DNA of 64,000 bases from Synechococcus sp. Nb3U1 (GTDB lineage: Bacteria > Cyanobacteriota > Cyanobacteriia > Thermostichales > Thermostichaceae), in the NCBI RefSeq assembly GCF_021533835.1, contig NZ_JAKFYQ010000001.1, forward strand, positions 778,079 to 842,078. The letters are read 5' to 3'. Within the stretch, counting starts at the first letter, position 1. Each line of letters opens with the position of its first letter. Shown piece by piece: positions 10,086 through 19,823 of the stretch. The position numbers and the translations under genes are program-made. A model generated the notes under the pieces. The model was given only the letters and a program-made list of their open reading frames with translations, was not told the origin of the DNA and searched no databases.

Positions 10086-10163
10086 AGGATGTATCACGGG
10101 CAACTAAGAGCCAAAGCCAAGTCCCGATCATAGGATCACAGTCCTTGGCCTGTGCCAGTACCC

Positions 10164-11393
10164 TCAAAAGATGCTGGTCATGCGGCGCATTGCTTCTTCT
10201 ACATTGGCACGGCTATTAAAAGCTGATAACCGGAAATAACCTTCTCCAGCACTGCCAAATCCGGAGCCCGGCGTACCTACCACATGACAATGGTGCAACA
10301 GCTTATCGAAGAAATCCCAACTGCTCAGCCCATTTGGGGTTTTCACCCAAACATAAGGGGCATTGACCCCACCGTAAACCTGGATCCCAGCAGCCATCAG
10401 TTGTTCACGGATGATACGGGCATTCTCCAGGTAGAACTGCACCAAGCCTCTAACCTGCGCCTGTCCAGCTTCTGAATAGACAGCCTCTGCTCCTCGCTGC
10501 ACAATATAAGACACGCCATTGAATTTGGTGGATTGGCGGCGATTCCACAAGCTCCACAAATTCACCCGGGATCCATCGCCAGCCTCTCCCTGCAAGGATT
10601 TGGGCACGACCGTAAAAGCACAGCGGGTACCCGTAAACCCAGCGGTTTTGGAAAACGAGCGAAACTCGATGGCACAGTCTCGTGCCCCTTCCACCTCGTA
10701 GATGGAGTGGGGGATCCCTGACTCAGTAATGTAGGCTTCGTAGGCAGCATCGAACAAAATTAGGGATCCGTGCGCCCGAGCATAGTTTACCCAGTCCTGC
10801 AAATGCTCCCGTGTCGCCACGGCTCCCGTAGGATTGTTGGGGAAACAAAGGTAGATCACATCCACCTTTTGGTCAGGGATCCGAGCCATAAAGGCATTGT
10901 CTGCGGTGATCGGCAGGTAGACTAAGCCCTCATATTCGCCCCGGTCGTTGGCTGGCCCTGTGTGTCCTGCCATCACATTCGTGTCGACATACACCGGATA
11001 AACCGGATCCGTGACGGCGATGGTATTGTCATGGCCGAGGATATCGAGGATGTTGCCACAATCACACTTCGAGCCATCGGAGACGAAAATCTCAGAGGCA
11101 TCGATATCGCAGCCCCGCGCCTGAAAGTCATGCTGAGCGATTGCCTGGCGCAACCACTCATACCCCTGCTCTGGCCCATAGCCCTTGAAGGTGGCTGGAT
11201 CCCCCATTTCTTGCACGGCTTGGATCATGGCGGCCCGACAAGCCTCAGGTAAAGGTTCGGTCACATCGCCAATACCCATTTTGATGATGGGTGCGCTGGG
11301 ATGGGCTTCGGCAAAGGCTCGCACCCGGCGGGCAATTTCGGGAAAGAGGTATCCGGCCTTGAGCTTGAGGTAGTGGTCGTTGATCCTGGCCAT
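10164..11393 (-). CDS. dapL: LL-diaminopimelate aminotransferase
   Basis: This is a 409-residue PLP enzyme that converts tetrahydrodipicolinate directly to LL-diaminopimelate in lysine and peptidoglycan synthesis, a route shared by cyanobacteria, plants and Chlamydia. Diagnostic features include [13 protein letters not shown] near the N-terminus, [31 protein letters not shown] and the PLP lysine in [13 protein letters not shown]. The start is ATG 11393 (M-A-R-I-N-D-H-Y); a longer frame to 11474 adds 27 residues absent from the family. It is convergent with the cytochrome gene and stands alone as a transcription unit. Confidence 0.96.
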   Translation of the reverse strand: MARINDHYLKLKAGYLFPEIARRVRAFAEAHPSAPIIKMGIGDVTEPLPEACRAAMIQAVQEMGDPATFKGYGPEQGYEWLRQAIAQHDFQARGCDIDASEIFVSDGSKCDCGNILDILGHDNTIAVTDPVYPVYVDTNVMAGHTGPANDRGEYEGLVYLPITADNAFMARIPDQKVDVIYLCFPNNPTGAVATREHLQDWVNYARAHGSLILFDAAYEAYITESGIPHSIYEVEGARDCAIEFRSFSKTAGFTGTRCAFTVVPKSLQGEAGDGSRVNLWSLWNRRQSTKFNGVSYIVQRGAEAVYSEAGQAQVRGLVQFYLENARIIREQLMAAGIQVYGGVNAPYVWVKTPNGLSSWDFFDKLLHHCHVVGTPGSGFGSAGEGYFRLSAFNSRANVEEAMRRMTSIF

Positions 11394-11732
11394 AGGGGTT
11401 GAGCGATGAGAATGTCCGTCGGCCCTACAGTGTAGCTGAAGCTGGCTCCCCCATAGCCACGGTCTCAGAACCAAGCATCAACCGGAATGAGATCAATTTG
11501 AGGAATTAACCAATGTTTAACCCTTGGCTGTAGGTTCCCTTAACGATGTGATGTCAATATAAACCTCGCTTCCATTTACATAGAAGCTTTATCTATCCAT
11601 TTATCCATAGGTCGGGATACATATCCAATTGCTTCTCCAATCACTCGGTGAAAGCGTGAAGTCAGGCAGTCTTCGACCTTTAACCAGCAAAACCCAGCAA
11701 CAGGCAAGCTGCTCGATTCTTTGAGGTGCACC

Positions 11733-14700
11733 GTGAGCAACAGGGCTAATTTTGTTGAGAAACTGGTTCTGATTCCCACTCTGACCTCGGTTTTGGGATT
11801 GGCAATGGGATGCGGCGGGGGATCCCCTTCTACGCTCTCTCTTTCTACGCCTTCGGCTACACAAGCGCCGACGGTATCGGTACCCCCTGCGCCAAGTGGG
11901 ATCCCGACCATCCAGCCTACTCCCAGTCAGCCCAGTATTGAGCCTGTTCCTAGTGCAACCATAGATATGGCTACTCTTTCATTCAATGGAGAGTTAATTA
12001 ATTTTAATATCAGAGATTTCATGGTTGCTTTGGCAAGAATGATCAACCCAAATGCAACGCTTTTGGAGATTCAAGAAATTATCTTTGATATTTTTGGGAT
12101 CAGACTTTCTGAAGAAGATATCACTGCTGCACAACGTGTTCTTATTGCAGCCTATGATTTTAACGGAGATGGAATATCTGGAACCCTCGAAGACTTCGGA
12201 GTTATCTTAGGAATACTCTTTGGCTCAGAAACCTCAGAAAGTATAGAACAAGTTTGCCTAGAGGTTTTACAAATCTCGTGTAACTTATCTCCCGGAATTG
12301 AGCTGCCCCGACTGGATTCTCCAACACCTTCTTTTCCAATACAAAGCCCATCTCCCGGATCTCCGTCCTCATCCCCAACTCCTGGAGGCACACAGCCGGG
12401 GCCAACACCTATCCCTACCTCAACGCCACCTGGAGGTGGGGAAACCGGAGGGTTGCCGCCAGCCAATGGCTTGGTAGTGCAAATTACCAATCGAGATCAG
12501 GTGGATGGCCAGCCTCAAACGACAGGCGCTTCTGTCGCACTCCAGGCAACAGCTACAGATGAACAGGGCAGAGATTGGTCTAGTTTAATTGAGTGGCTAG
12601 ATCATCAGGGAAGACCCATGGGATCCGGCTCTAATTTTACCTACAATAGTGGATCCCGTCCCTTGATGGAAACGATCACAGCTAGAGTGCGGCTTTCTGA
12701 TGGGCGCACAAGTTTTGATCGAGTCAGTTTTACACTGAGCACTCCAGATATACGTGTTGCTCCTAATGTTAAGGTCTTGCCCAATCAGAGAACTCAGATT
12801 TTAGAATTTGATTTTGATCCCGAGGATGAAGAGATAACATCTAATGAATTTTCTCTAGTTCTACTAGATAACGAAAACCTGCCTACACTGAAGCCTAGTG
12901 ACGTGATCGTTGGAGCTGATACACGGATTCCTCCGATGAAGATTAAGACTCTTCAGACAGAGGGAAATGTTTTGAGGATGACGGTTGAGCTAACATCCTT
13001 CTCAAATCTCATCCTAGAAGGATCAGCAAGCTTTAGTCAGCAGGTGGATCTCAGTCTCAATCTTACTCCTCAGAATCGTTCACAACTTGACTTCCGATTG
13101 AATTCTCAAAAACTGGAGTTCAACCCATTATCTTATTTTCTAGTTGATCTCGTTGCCGAAAGTCTTCTCAAAGCAAAATATTCTCAATCTATACCAGAGA
13201 ATGCTCAGTTTGTAAGAACATTAATTGCAACACCAACCAGTCGAGTTGAGTTGGGCCTATTCAAGGGTGAGAGAGGTCGCTTCAAGCGTTCTGGATTAAG
13301 AACTCAGTGGGAGCTTCTAAGTCAAGTTTATGGGGGTTTTAACTTTACGCCAGTAGTGTCTGGAGAATTGGATTTTGGATTGAATCCATTTAGCTCCGAT
13401 TTTGGTCTCAATTATTTTGACTTCACGTTAAAAGGCAAGCAAAATGCACTACTTGGAATTGCTATCGACGGAATTCTAAAATTAGATACAGCTTTTGAGA
13501 TTCAGTTATTCGAAATTCCAGTAAAAACAATACCATTTTTGATTGGCCCAGTTCCATCCTGGATACAGATCAAAGTAGTCTCCAAGTTGGCAACTGAGCC
13601 TTCAGCTTCTGTAAAGGTCAGAGGTGGTCAGCTTGGATTTAATCAGAACTTTGATTATGATCTTAATGTCAATTATAGAGAGGGCAACTGGACTGGCAGA
13701 GCAAGCGCTAACGGAGAATTTAATGAATTTTTCTCAGGCAATCTTCATTTAGAAGGAGCGCTCAAGAATCAACTCAAGATTGAAGCTGGGTTCAAACTTT
13801 ACAGTATCGGCGGCCCCAAGGTAGGCTTTGTTCCTTCCCTTACTCCCAATGTCAGTACTTTTGCAAGAGGTGTTGATATTAACCCTGAATTTCCTTTGGT
13901 AGGAGAAAGCTTTAGTCGTTCTGACAAAATCCCCTTGCTGGCAACAGCAGAGCTCGCACCTACCCTAAATCTTGATGGAAAACTTGCTCTAGAAGTGACT
14001 GCATTCAGTGCGAAAGATTTGGGTTTCTTCAAACAGATAGATTTGGGTCGGTTTGAATTTCCTTTTGTAGAAGAGACTTTATTCACTACACCATTGCCAT
14101 TTAATCGTTCGGCCATAGGGGAGACAACTTTTTGGCTAGGTTGGAAAGATTCTCAGATTGGCTTTATTACAGAAAGTGAACTGGATCAGGTGGTTTGGTT
14201 GAATAGCTGCTTCTACGAGGAAGGTGAAGAAGGTCAAAGACAAATTTCTGCGGTTATCTTTAGCGCCACTGATGAGAACGGTGAGACCCCCCTGGCAGAG
14301 AGCCAGCCTGTTAATATTACCATCACACCGCCCGAGATTCGTTGCCCTGATCTGGATCCAGCGATTGAGTCAATCGATTTTCCTCGTGAAATTGAAGATG
14401 GGCAAGCCTATCCTCTGACGGTTAAAGCCGGCTTACGAGATCGTTCGGGAGATATCATTTTTAGTGAACCCCTCGATGTTGAAATCGTAGTCTTGAGTGA
14501 CAATGGAACAGTTGTGCAGAGTACCGGAACAACAAGTGCTGAGGGCGTTTTCACGACGACTGCTACTCTGAATCAAAACCTCGGAGAGCTAGTGCTAGGA
14601 GTTATTGTTCGTCGCACAACAGAGTTTGATGGAGAGATTATCGTACTCGAAGACCGTAGAACAGTTTCTGCTAGAGATATTTGCGATATCGAACCCAACT

Positions 14701-17525
14701 GCGATCCTCCTTCTGGCGGAGGGATCCCAATTGGTATCGGCGGCTTTGGTAGTGGTGGTAATCGTCCGGGCAGTGGCGGAGCCCCTGGCGGAGGGGGGCC
14801 AAATCCAACCCCGACTCCAAGCCCAACCCCAACTCCTTTACCTGAGTGCGAAGATTGCAGCGACGGTTTTACAATTGGGGATCCCCACTTCAAAACGCTG
14901 GATGGACTGTACTACGCTTTCCATGGACAAGGGGAATTCTGGTTAATCAAGTCTGATGATGACGAGATTCAAGTGCAAACCCGGCAAATCCCCGTCAGAC
15001 CAGGAGCCAATGTCACCCTCAATGCTGCTGTTGCCACTAAGATGGGATCCCAGCGAGTGGGATTTTATGGCCCGCAAATTCGAGTAGATGGATCCCTGGT
15101 TTCGATAAATACTGGAAGTCGATTTGTATTTGACAATGGTGGGGTTTTACTGCGAGAGTCGGGTTCTCGATATCGCTTGGTGTGGCCAACCGGAGAATTT
15201 ATCCGGATCAACATTTTTAATGAACCTTCATTCGCTTCTCAGTCAGTAGACCTTGAGGTTTTCATTTCTTCAGCTCGACTGGGTCGAATATCAGGCTTGC
15301 TAGGTAACTTTGATCGCAATCGTGCTAATGACATTACCACAAGAACTGGACAAACCCTGGATCCTCCAGTGGCTTTGGGGGATTTGTACAATATTTTCGG
15401 CGAAAGTTGGCGAATTAACCAAAGTGAATCTTTGTTTGACTATGAGCCTGACCAGACTACTGGCACCTTTGTAGGCGCTCCTACCGAATTTGTTACCTCA
15501 GAAACCCTAGATCCGGCAGATCGACAGGCAGCAGAAACCTTCTGTCTAGGTCGAGGTATTACAGAAGCTGCCCTGCTAGAAGCCTGCATTGTGGACGTAG
15601 CTATTGGCGGTGAAGCCTTTGCGGAGGTATTCACCCAGGTCAGCCCACCTGAAGAGTCACTGGAGCTAGCAGATTCGCCCACGGTTGTCTTGAGTGTACC
15701 GGAGCAAGTCTCTCTGGGGGATCCTGTTACATTGGGCTTATCTGCCACTATTCCTGGTGGATTGCAATCCATTCGGTTGACAATCAATGGTCTTGGGTTA
15801 ACTTTCGACCAAATTTTACCTCAGTCGATAACAGGATGTGCGATAGGTGCTCGCACTTGTCAGTTTACCTATCCTTTCCCCTCCAACCTCTTGCCAGGAA
15901 CCTACAGCTATAGCTTGACTTTGTCAGATCAATCCAACCAGAGTGTTACCGAAACCGGAACTGTAGAGGTCATCGCGCAAGATCAACCTCTTGCCCTAGA
16001 TCCGGGTCTTGAGGCGGCCATTCGGGATGCCATTAACAAGCTCACAGGTTCTCTTTCTCCATCAGATCTGCTGGACTTAGTAGAACTTAATGCTAAGAAC
16101 CGTGGGATCCAAACTCTGCAAGGGCTACCGGATCTTCCCAATTTGGAATCTCTGGATGTTTCAGATAACGCTTTGCAGAACCTGAATGGATTGCCACCAA
16201 CCTTGCCTGAGCTGCGTGCTCTTTCACTTGGAGGAAATCAGCTCAATGATCTCAGAGGTCTGCCCAGCGATCTATCCAAGCTTGAGTTTTTAGGAGTTGG
16301 GAATGGCACATTACGCAGTCTAGTAGGTCTACCCGATGCTTTGCCGAACTTGAAAGTGCTTTCCGTCAATGGAACTGGATTAACCTCTCTAGAGGGCTTG
16401 CCCAGTCGTTTGCCTTCTCTTGAGTTGTTGAGCCTTTGGCCGAATGAACTTCGGTCTCTAGAAGGTTTACCTACCGATCTTCCCAGTATTCAAAATATCA
16501 ATATCAGCTCTAATCTCTTAACAGATATTGATCCCATTCCCAATTTGTACGGAAATGGGCTTAACTCTGGAGATGCTTTGGATGTGAGCTTTAATTGCTT
16601 GACTCAAAGCTATTTAGAGAGCTTGTCTTCTATCTTTCTAGGAGTTGAAATTAGATTGACTCCCCAGAAATCAGGCCCTGAATGTCCAACATCTGATTTG
16701 GTGGATATAGATGGAATAGATCCTGGCTTGAGCGCTGCTATTCGTGCGGCAGTCGGCAAACCTGCCATTACAGCATCTGACCTGGCTTCTATAACGGAGC
16801 TAGATGCCTCCTATCGTCAGATTCGCACTCTTGAAGGTATGCCTGCTATGCCTAACCTGCAGACTTTAGATCTAGAAGGCAATGAGTTAACCAGTCTTGA
16901 AGGACTACCTGATCTACCAGAACTACAGAAGCTTTTCCTAACTTACAATAGCCTGATCGATTTGAGAGGTTATCCTAACTTGCCCAAGTTACAGGAACTA
17001 GACCTAGGAGCCAACTCTATAGGTTCCCTTGCTGGATTTAATGCTAGTAATGCAGCTAGCTTTAGGATCAATCTCAGCTGTGCAGTAGGCCCTGATGGAA
17101 TTAACCTACTTGATCTCCCTCCGAATCTGACTGAGTTGTACTTGGGCTTCAACCTGAATCGTGTCGGGTATCGCTACAACGATCTCACTCAAATTCCAGC
17201 GATGCCAAGTAATTTGGCCAAACTACAAGTTTTAATTCTCAACCACAATACACTATCGAATTTGGAAGGACTACCTGAGAATCTCTCGAATCTGCGGGTT
17301 TTAGATGTATCCCGTAATCCATTGACCAGCCTATCAGGCTTGCCCCCGGTCAGTGCCCTGCCGAATTTGAGTCGGTTTTATTCCTACTCAACCCCTGATC
17401 TTAGCGCTTCTCTTAGCCCAGAAGAAATTGACTTGGTCGAACAGGAATTGTGGGATTATCGTGAAGTAGCTGGCCAAAGTGGTTATTCTATCGGTGGATG
17501 TAGTGCTCGAGGTCACAACCCTTAG
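11733..17525 (+). CDS. Giant lipoprotein with von Willebrand type-D domain and two LRR blocks
   Basis: This is a surface-type protein of about 1930 residues. GTG 11733 has GAGG 6 nt upstream and is preferred over TTG 11721. A hydrophobic signal ends in the lipobox LAMGC (Cys27). Next come a Ser/Pro/Thr-rich stretch, an EF-hand/dockerin-like loop DFNGDGISG (about residue 141), a Pro-rich linker (about 200-245) and an Ig-like segment (about 260-345). A large region with many short beta-like repeats spans about 345-830, followed by further Ig-like parts and a Gly/Pro linker (about 995-1040). A VWD domain starting GDPHFKTLDG covers about 1045-1230, with LLGNFDRNRANDI as its conserved core. Two internalin-like LRR blocks (about 1422-1650 and 1660-1875) each open with DPGLxAAIR. 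VWD plus LRR suggests adhesion or protein binding at the cell surface. The segment at 12.7-14.3 kb is AT-rich and has no GGATCC, unlike its surroundings. Confidence 0.85.
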   Translation: MSNRANFVEKLVLIPTLTSVLGLAMGCGGGSPSTLSLSTPSATQAPTVSVPPAPSGIPTIQPTPSQPSIEPVPSATIDMATLSFNGELINFNIRDFMVALARMINPNATLLEIQEIIFDIFGIRLSEEDITAAQRVLIAAYDFNGDGISGTLEDFGVILGILFGSETSESIEQVCLEVLQISCNLSPGIELPRLDSPTPSFPIQSPSPGSPSSSPTPGGTQPGPTPIPTSTPPGGGETGGLPPANGLVVQITNRDQVDGQPQTTGASVALQATATDEQGRDWSSLIEWLDHQGRPMGSGSNFTYNSGSRPLMETITARVRLSDGRTSFDRVSFTLSTPDIRVAPNVKVLPNQRTQILEFDFDPEDEEITSNEFSLVLLDNENLPTLKPSDVIVGADTRIPPMKIKTLQTEGNVLRMTVELTSFSNLILEGSASFSQQVDLSLNLTPQNRSQLDFRLNSQKLEFNPLSYFLVDLVAESLLKAKYSQSIPENAQFVRTLIATPTSRVELGLFKGERGRFKRSGLRTQWELLSQVYGGFNFTPVVSGELDFGLNPFSSDFGLNYFDFTLKGKQNALLGIAIDGILKLDTAFEIQLFEIPVKTIPFLIGPVPSWIQIKVVSKLATEPSASVKVRGGQLGFNQNFDYDLNVNYREGNWTGRASANGEFNEFFSGNLHLEGALKNQLKIEAGFKLYSIGGPKVGFVPSLTPNVSTFARGVDINPEFPLVGESFSRSDKIPLLATAELAPTLNLDGKLALEVTAFSAKDLGFFKQIDLGRFEFPFVEETLFTTPLPFNRSAIGETTFWLGWKDSQIGFITESELDQVVWLNSCFYEEGEEGQRQISAVIFSATDENGETPLAESQPVNITITPPEIRCPDLDPAIESIDFPREIEDGQAYPLTVKAGLRDRSGDIIFSEPLDVEIVVLSDNGTVVQSTGTTSAEGVFTTTATLNQNLGELVLGVIVRRTTEFDGEIIVLEDRRTVSARDICDIEPNCDPPSGGGIPIGIGGFGSGGNRPGSGGAPGGGGPNPTPTPSPTPTPLPECEDCSDGFTIGDPHFKTLDGLYYAFHGQGEFWLIKSDDDEIQVQTRQIPVRPGANVTLNAAVATKMGSQRVGFYGPQIRVDGSLVSINTGSRFVFDNGGVLLRESGSRYRLVWPTGEFIRINIFNEPSFASQSVDLEVFISSARLGRISGLLGNFDRNRANDITTRTGQTLDPPVALGDLYNIFGESWRINQSESLFDYEPDQTTGTFVGAPTEFVTSETLDPADRQAAETFCLGRGITEAALLEACIVDVAIGGEAFAEVFTQVSPPEESLELADSPTVVLSVPEQVSLGDPVTLGLSATIPGGLQSIRLTINGLGLTFDQILPQSITGCAIGARTCQFTYPFPSNLLPGTYSYSLTLSDQSNQSVTETGTVEVIAQDQPLALDPGLEAAIRDAINKLTGSLSPSDLLDLVELNAKNRGIQTLQGLPDLPNLESLDVSDNALQNLNGLPPTLPELRALSLGGNQLNDLRGLPSDLSKLEFLGVGNGTLRSLVGLPDALPNLKVLSVNGTGLTSLEGLPSRLPSLELLSLWPNELRSLEGLPTDLPSIQNINISSNLLTDIDPIPNLYGNGLNSGDALDVSFNCLTQSYLESLSSIFLGVEIRLTPQKSGPECPTSDLVDIDGIDPGLSAAIRAAVGKPAITASDLASITELDASYRQIRTLEGMPAMPNLQTLDLEGNELTSLEGLPDLPELQKLFLTYNSLIDLRGYPNLPKLQELDLGANSIGSLAGFNASNAASFRINLSCAVGPDGINLLDLPPNLTELYLGFNLNRVGYRYNDLTQIPAMPSNLAKLQVLILNHNTLSNLEGLPENLSNLRVLDVSRNPLTSLSGLPPVSALPNLSRFYSYSTPDLSASLSPEEIDLVEQELWDYREVAGQSGYSIGGCSARGHNP

Positions 17526-17561
17526 GGTGCGTTCATCCAGGCTTAGGATTTAAGAGTGATC

Positions 17562-18269
17562 ATGTCATCCGCCACCATTCAAGTTGCGGCCAATATGGCG
17601 GGCTGGGGTCACTGGACGAGGATCTTGGCGCTGGCTCTCCATCAGCCTCAAGTGCAGTTCGAAATCTATAACACTGTGATCCCAAACCTTCCCTTACCCA
17701 AGTGGATCCCAAATATCAAACGTGTTTACTCCTTACAAAAAGGGATCCCTCTTGTTTGTGAACATGGGTTTGAATCTCTTAATCCCTATCAAGCATCAGA
17801 TTTTCCTAAAATTCTCTGTGTACGCAAAACCAGCAGGGAAAGCCCGGATCCAAATGTTTATACCCAAGTTATGACCGTTTCTGATCTTGACAAGCCTGGA
17901 GACTTCTCACCTGTTGTCTTAGAAACTCCCCTAGTTCATAAACCTTTCCCTAATCATGTGTTGGTCTGTAACGAGGCCAGCAATCTAGAGTATTTGAGGC
18001 GGCTTCATCCGGATTACACTCATAAGCTCGTCCACCCCATCACTTCCATGCGACAGCAGATTGAGCACTTGGTGGGCATTGGCAGCTATAACCTGTTCTG
18101 GGAATGTGCCTACTATGGGATCCCTTGTCGGCTTTATCCGTCCGTTTGGCCGAATGATTCTATTTGGCGGATGGAGCGATTAGGGGAACGGCCCATGCCA
18201 GGTCATTTTGAAAATGGTGCTCCGGTGCTTTCCCAAGCGATTTGGAGTTGGTGGCAGGAGGTTTTCTAA
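17562..18269 (+). CDS. Unrecognised protein with N-terminal GxGH motif
   Basis: This 235-residue protein has no signal peptide or membrane segment. Near the N-terminus is MAGWGHWTR, which resembles the glycine-rich GxGHxxR loop that opens GT-B glycosyltransferases such as MurG and the MGDG synthases. The C-terminal half has NLFWECAYYGIPCRLYPS, similar to the E-x-x-x-x-G-x-P donor-site pattern of those enzymes. It is shorter than a complete GT-B enzyme (about 350 residues), so it may be a reduced or divergent member. A glycosyltransferase role is a weak inference. It starts 36 nt after the giant LRR lipoprotein and 45 nt before the plant-type LRR gene, all on the same strand. Confidence 0.7.
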   Translation: MSSATIQVAANMAGWGHWTRILALALHQPQVQFEIYNTVIPNLPLPKWIPNIKRVYSLQKGIPLVCEHGFESLNPYQASDFPKILCVRKTSRESPDPNVYTQVMTVSDLDKPGDFSPVVLETPLVHKPFPNHVLVCNEASNLEYLRRLHPDYTHKLVHPITSMRQQIEHLVGIGSYNLFWECAYYGIPCRLYPSVWPNDSIWRMERLGERPMPGHFENGAPVLSQAIWSWWQEVF

Positions 18270-18314
18270 TTTGGGTGTTAATCTAGCAGGGATCCGCTGG
18301 GGAGCACGATCCCG

Positions 18315-19211
18315 ATGAGGCTACTTGGATGGGTTGGTCAGCAGGGCTTGTGGGCGCTGAGCCTGTTGGTGGGCTTTGCTTCGGTGGGGTGGGCGGCGGT
18401 GACCTTACCTGCTCCCAACTGTGGGGAGCGAGATCAAATCCTGTTGCTGCAAGCCCTAGAGCAGATGGGCCGGCCAGATGTGGTGCTAGAGGAAGTGGCG
18501 CTGTTTGATCCGGGGCGCTGTTTGATCGGGCTGGTGTTGGATCGGCAAGGGTTAAGCGGATCCCTGCCGAGTCAGATGGGGCAATTCCGGCAGTTACGTG
18601 CTCTTTCTCTCAGCCACAATCAACTTTCTGGCCCGATTCCACCCGAGTTGGGACAACTGAACCAGCTGCAACATCTTTTTTTGGACTATAATCAATTTTC
18701 TGGGTCAATCCCGCCGGAGTTGGGGCAACTGCAGAATCTACAAGGCCTGTTTTTGGATCACAACCAACTGTCTGGGCCGATCCCACCGGAATTGGGCCAG
18801 TTGCGCCAATTGGAAAACTTGATCCTACAAAACAACCAGCTCTCTGGCAGCATTCCTGGCCAACTGAGCCAGATGATCCTGCTCAAAGGGCTGTTTTTGG
18901 ATCACAACCAACTTTCTGGCCCGATTCCACCGGAACTGGGGCAACTGTACAACCTGGAGAATTTGTATCTATCGGGTAATGACTTGAGCGGCTCCCTGCC
19001 ACCAGAACTGGCAGACCTGAAACAATTGCGGGATCTGCGCCTGGATCGCAACCAACTGACGGGAGAACTACCAGCCTTTTTGGCGGAACTGCCCCGACTG
19101 CAACGGTTACAAGTGCAGGAGAATCCGGGTCTGTGTTTGCCAACGGCTCTGTTGGGGTGGTTTGGCAGTCTCAATGGTGAGGATCCCATCCCAACCCAAA
19201 CTTGCTCCTAG
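18315..19211 (+). CDS. Secreted plant-type leucine-rich-repeat protein
   Basis: This 298-residue protein has an N-terminal signal (about residues 1-27, ending GWAA). A cysteine-bearing cap follows (Cys37 and Cys about 69), then eight consecutive 24-residue repeats of the plant-specific class, pattern LxxLxxLxLxxNxLSGxIPPELGQ. A C-terminal cysteine cap (CLPTALLGWF...TQTCS) closes the solenoid. These repeats form an extracellular protein-binding arc in plant receptor proteins. No catalytic or anchoring domain is visible, so it is probably released or periplasmic. The repeats are nearly identical at DNA level with a 72-bp period, suggesting recent expansion or homogenisation. It is the third gene of the LRR region and convergent with the small secreted protein. 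Confidence 0.88.
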   Translation: MRLLGWVGQQGLWALSLLVGFASVGWAAVTLPAPNCGERDQILLLQALEQMGRPDVVLEEVALFDPGRCLIGLVLDRQGLSGSLPSQMGQFRQLRALSLSHNQLSGPIPPELGQLNQLQHLFLDYNQFSGSIPPELGQLQNLQGLFLDHNQLSGPIPPELGQLRQLENLILQNNQLSGSIPGQLSQMILLKGLFLDHNQLSGPIPPELGQLYNLENLYLSGNDLSGSLPPELADLKQLRDLRLDRNQLTGELPAFLAELPRLQRLQVQENPGLCLPTALLGWFGSLNGEDPIPTQTCS

Positions 19212-19215
19212 CGGT

Positions 19216-19545
19216 CTACTCTGTGTAGGTGTAGGATCCCAGTTCACAGAGGTCGAGCTCGTAGTCTTCGGCTTCCGCGCCATTCTCAAAAATGCCCAGG
19301 ATGTCATACTCACAGACAGCTTCTCCGTCCGCAATGGTGACGGTGGCACTTTCGCCCGCTTCGATCGGGGTGACGATCAGATTCTCTTCCCAGCTATCGG
19401 ACTCACTGGTGCTGATGTAAAACTCCACCAAAGCGCTGGAGGTCTCGTTGTGCAGAGTGAACTGCAAATCTTGCGCCAAAACCGCAGAAGCGACCAGTGC
19501 AGACAAAGGAGCCAGCAGCAAGGAAACAGGCCGCACGATGTTCAT
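19216..19545 (-). CDS. Small exported acidic protein, unknown function
   Basis: This 109-residue protein opens with a clear signal peptide (MNIVRPVSLLLAPLSALVAS, ending AVLAQ). The mature part is acidic, about 85 residues, with two cysteines late in the chain (VCEYDI and DLCELG) that could form a disulfide. The stretch FTLHNETSSALVEFYISTSE suggests a small beta-sandwich. I cannot name a family with confidence. ATG 19545 is preferred; the longer frame to 19707 adds a non-signal leader. It lies 4 bp from the end of the convergent LRR gene and could share its surface location. Confidence 0.72.
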   Translation of the reverse strand: MNIVRPVSLLLAPLSALVASAVLAQDLQFTLHNETSSALVEFYISTSESDSWEENLIVTPIEAGESATVTIADGEAVCEYDILGIFENGAEAEDYELDLCELGSYTYTE

Positions 19546-19823
19546 GAGGGGAAAGTCCTTTGGGGTACGAACAGAAGATGAATGGATAGGCTGAGTCAAT
19601 TTGTCCAGGGATCCAGCCGCCTGTACAGGCTCAACCCACCGCGGATTGCAAGAACCAAATACCCGAAATTGAAAAAAGTTATACATTGAGAAGACATTGA
19701 TTGTCAAGCGCGCTCCCTAGCAATGGAGAGTTGTGGAATCAGCCCTGCTTGCAGCCCCCTTCAACCTGCAATACTGGGATCAGCCCCTTGTCCTGCTACG
19801 GCACACTACGCGAACGGTCAATC

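Noticed and set aside
10100-10163. Stem GCCAAG...CTTGGC between the cytochrome and dapL as a shared terminator
   Set aside because: The loop is over 20 nt and there is no T run; too weak to call.
14573-14893. Minus-strand ORF opposite the Gly/Pro linker of the giant lipoprotein
   Set aside because: Its Gly/Pro content comes from the complementary reading of the linker repeats.
18883-19189. Minus-strand ORFs opposite the plant-type LRR gene
   Set aside because: They mirror the 72-bp DNA repeat and have Ser/Arg/Pro-rich shadow composition with no start signals.
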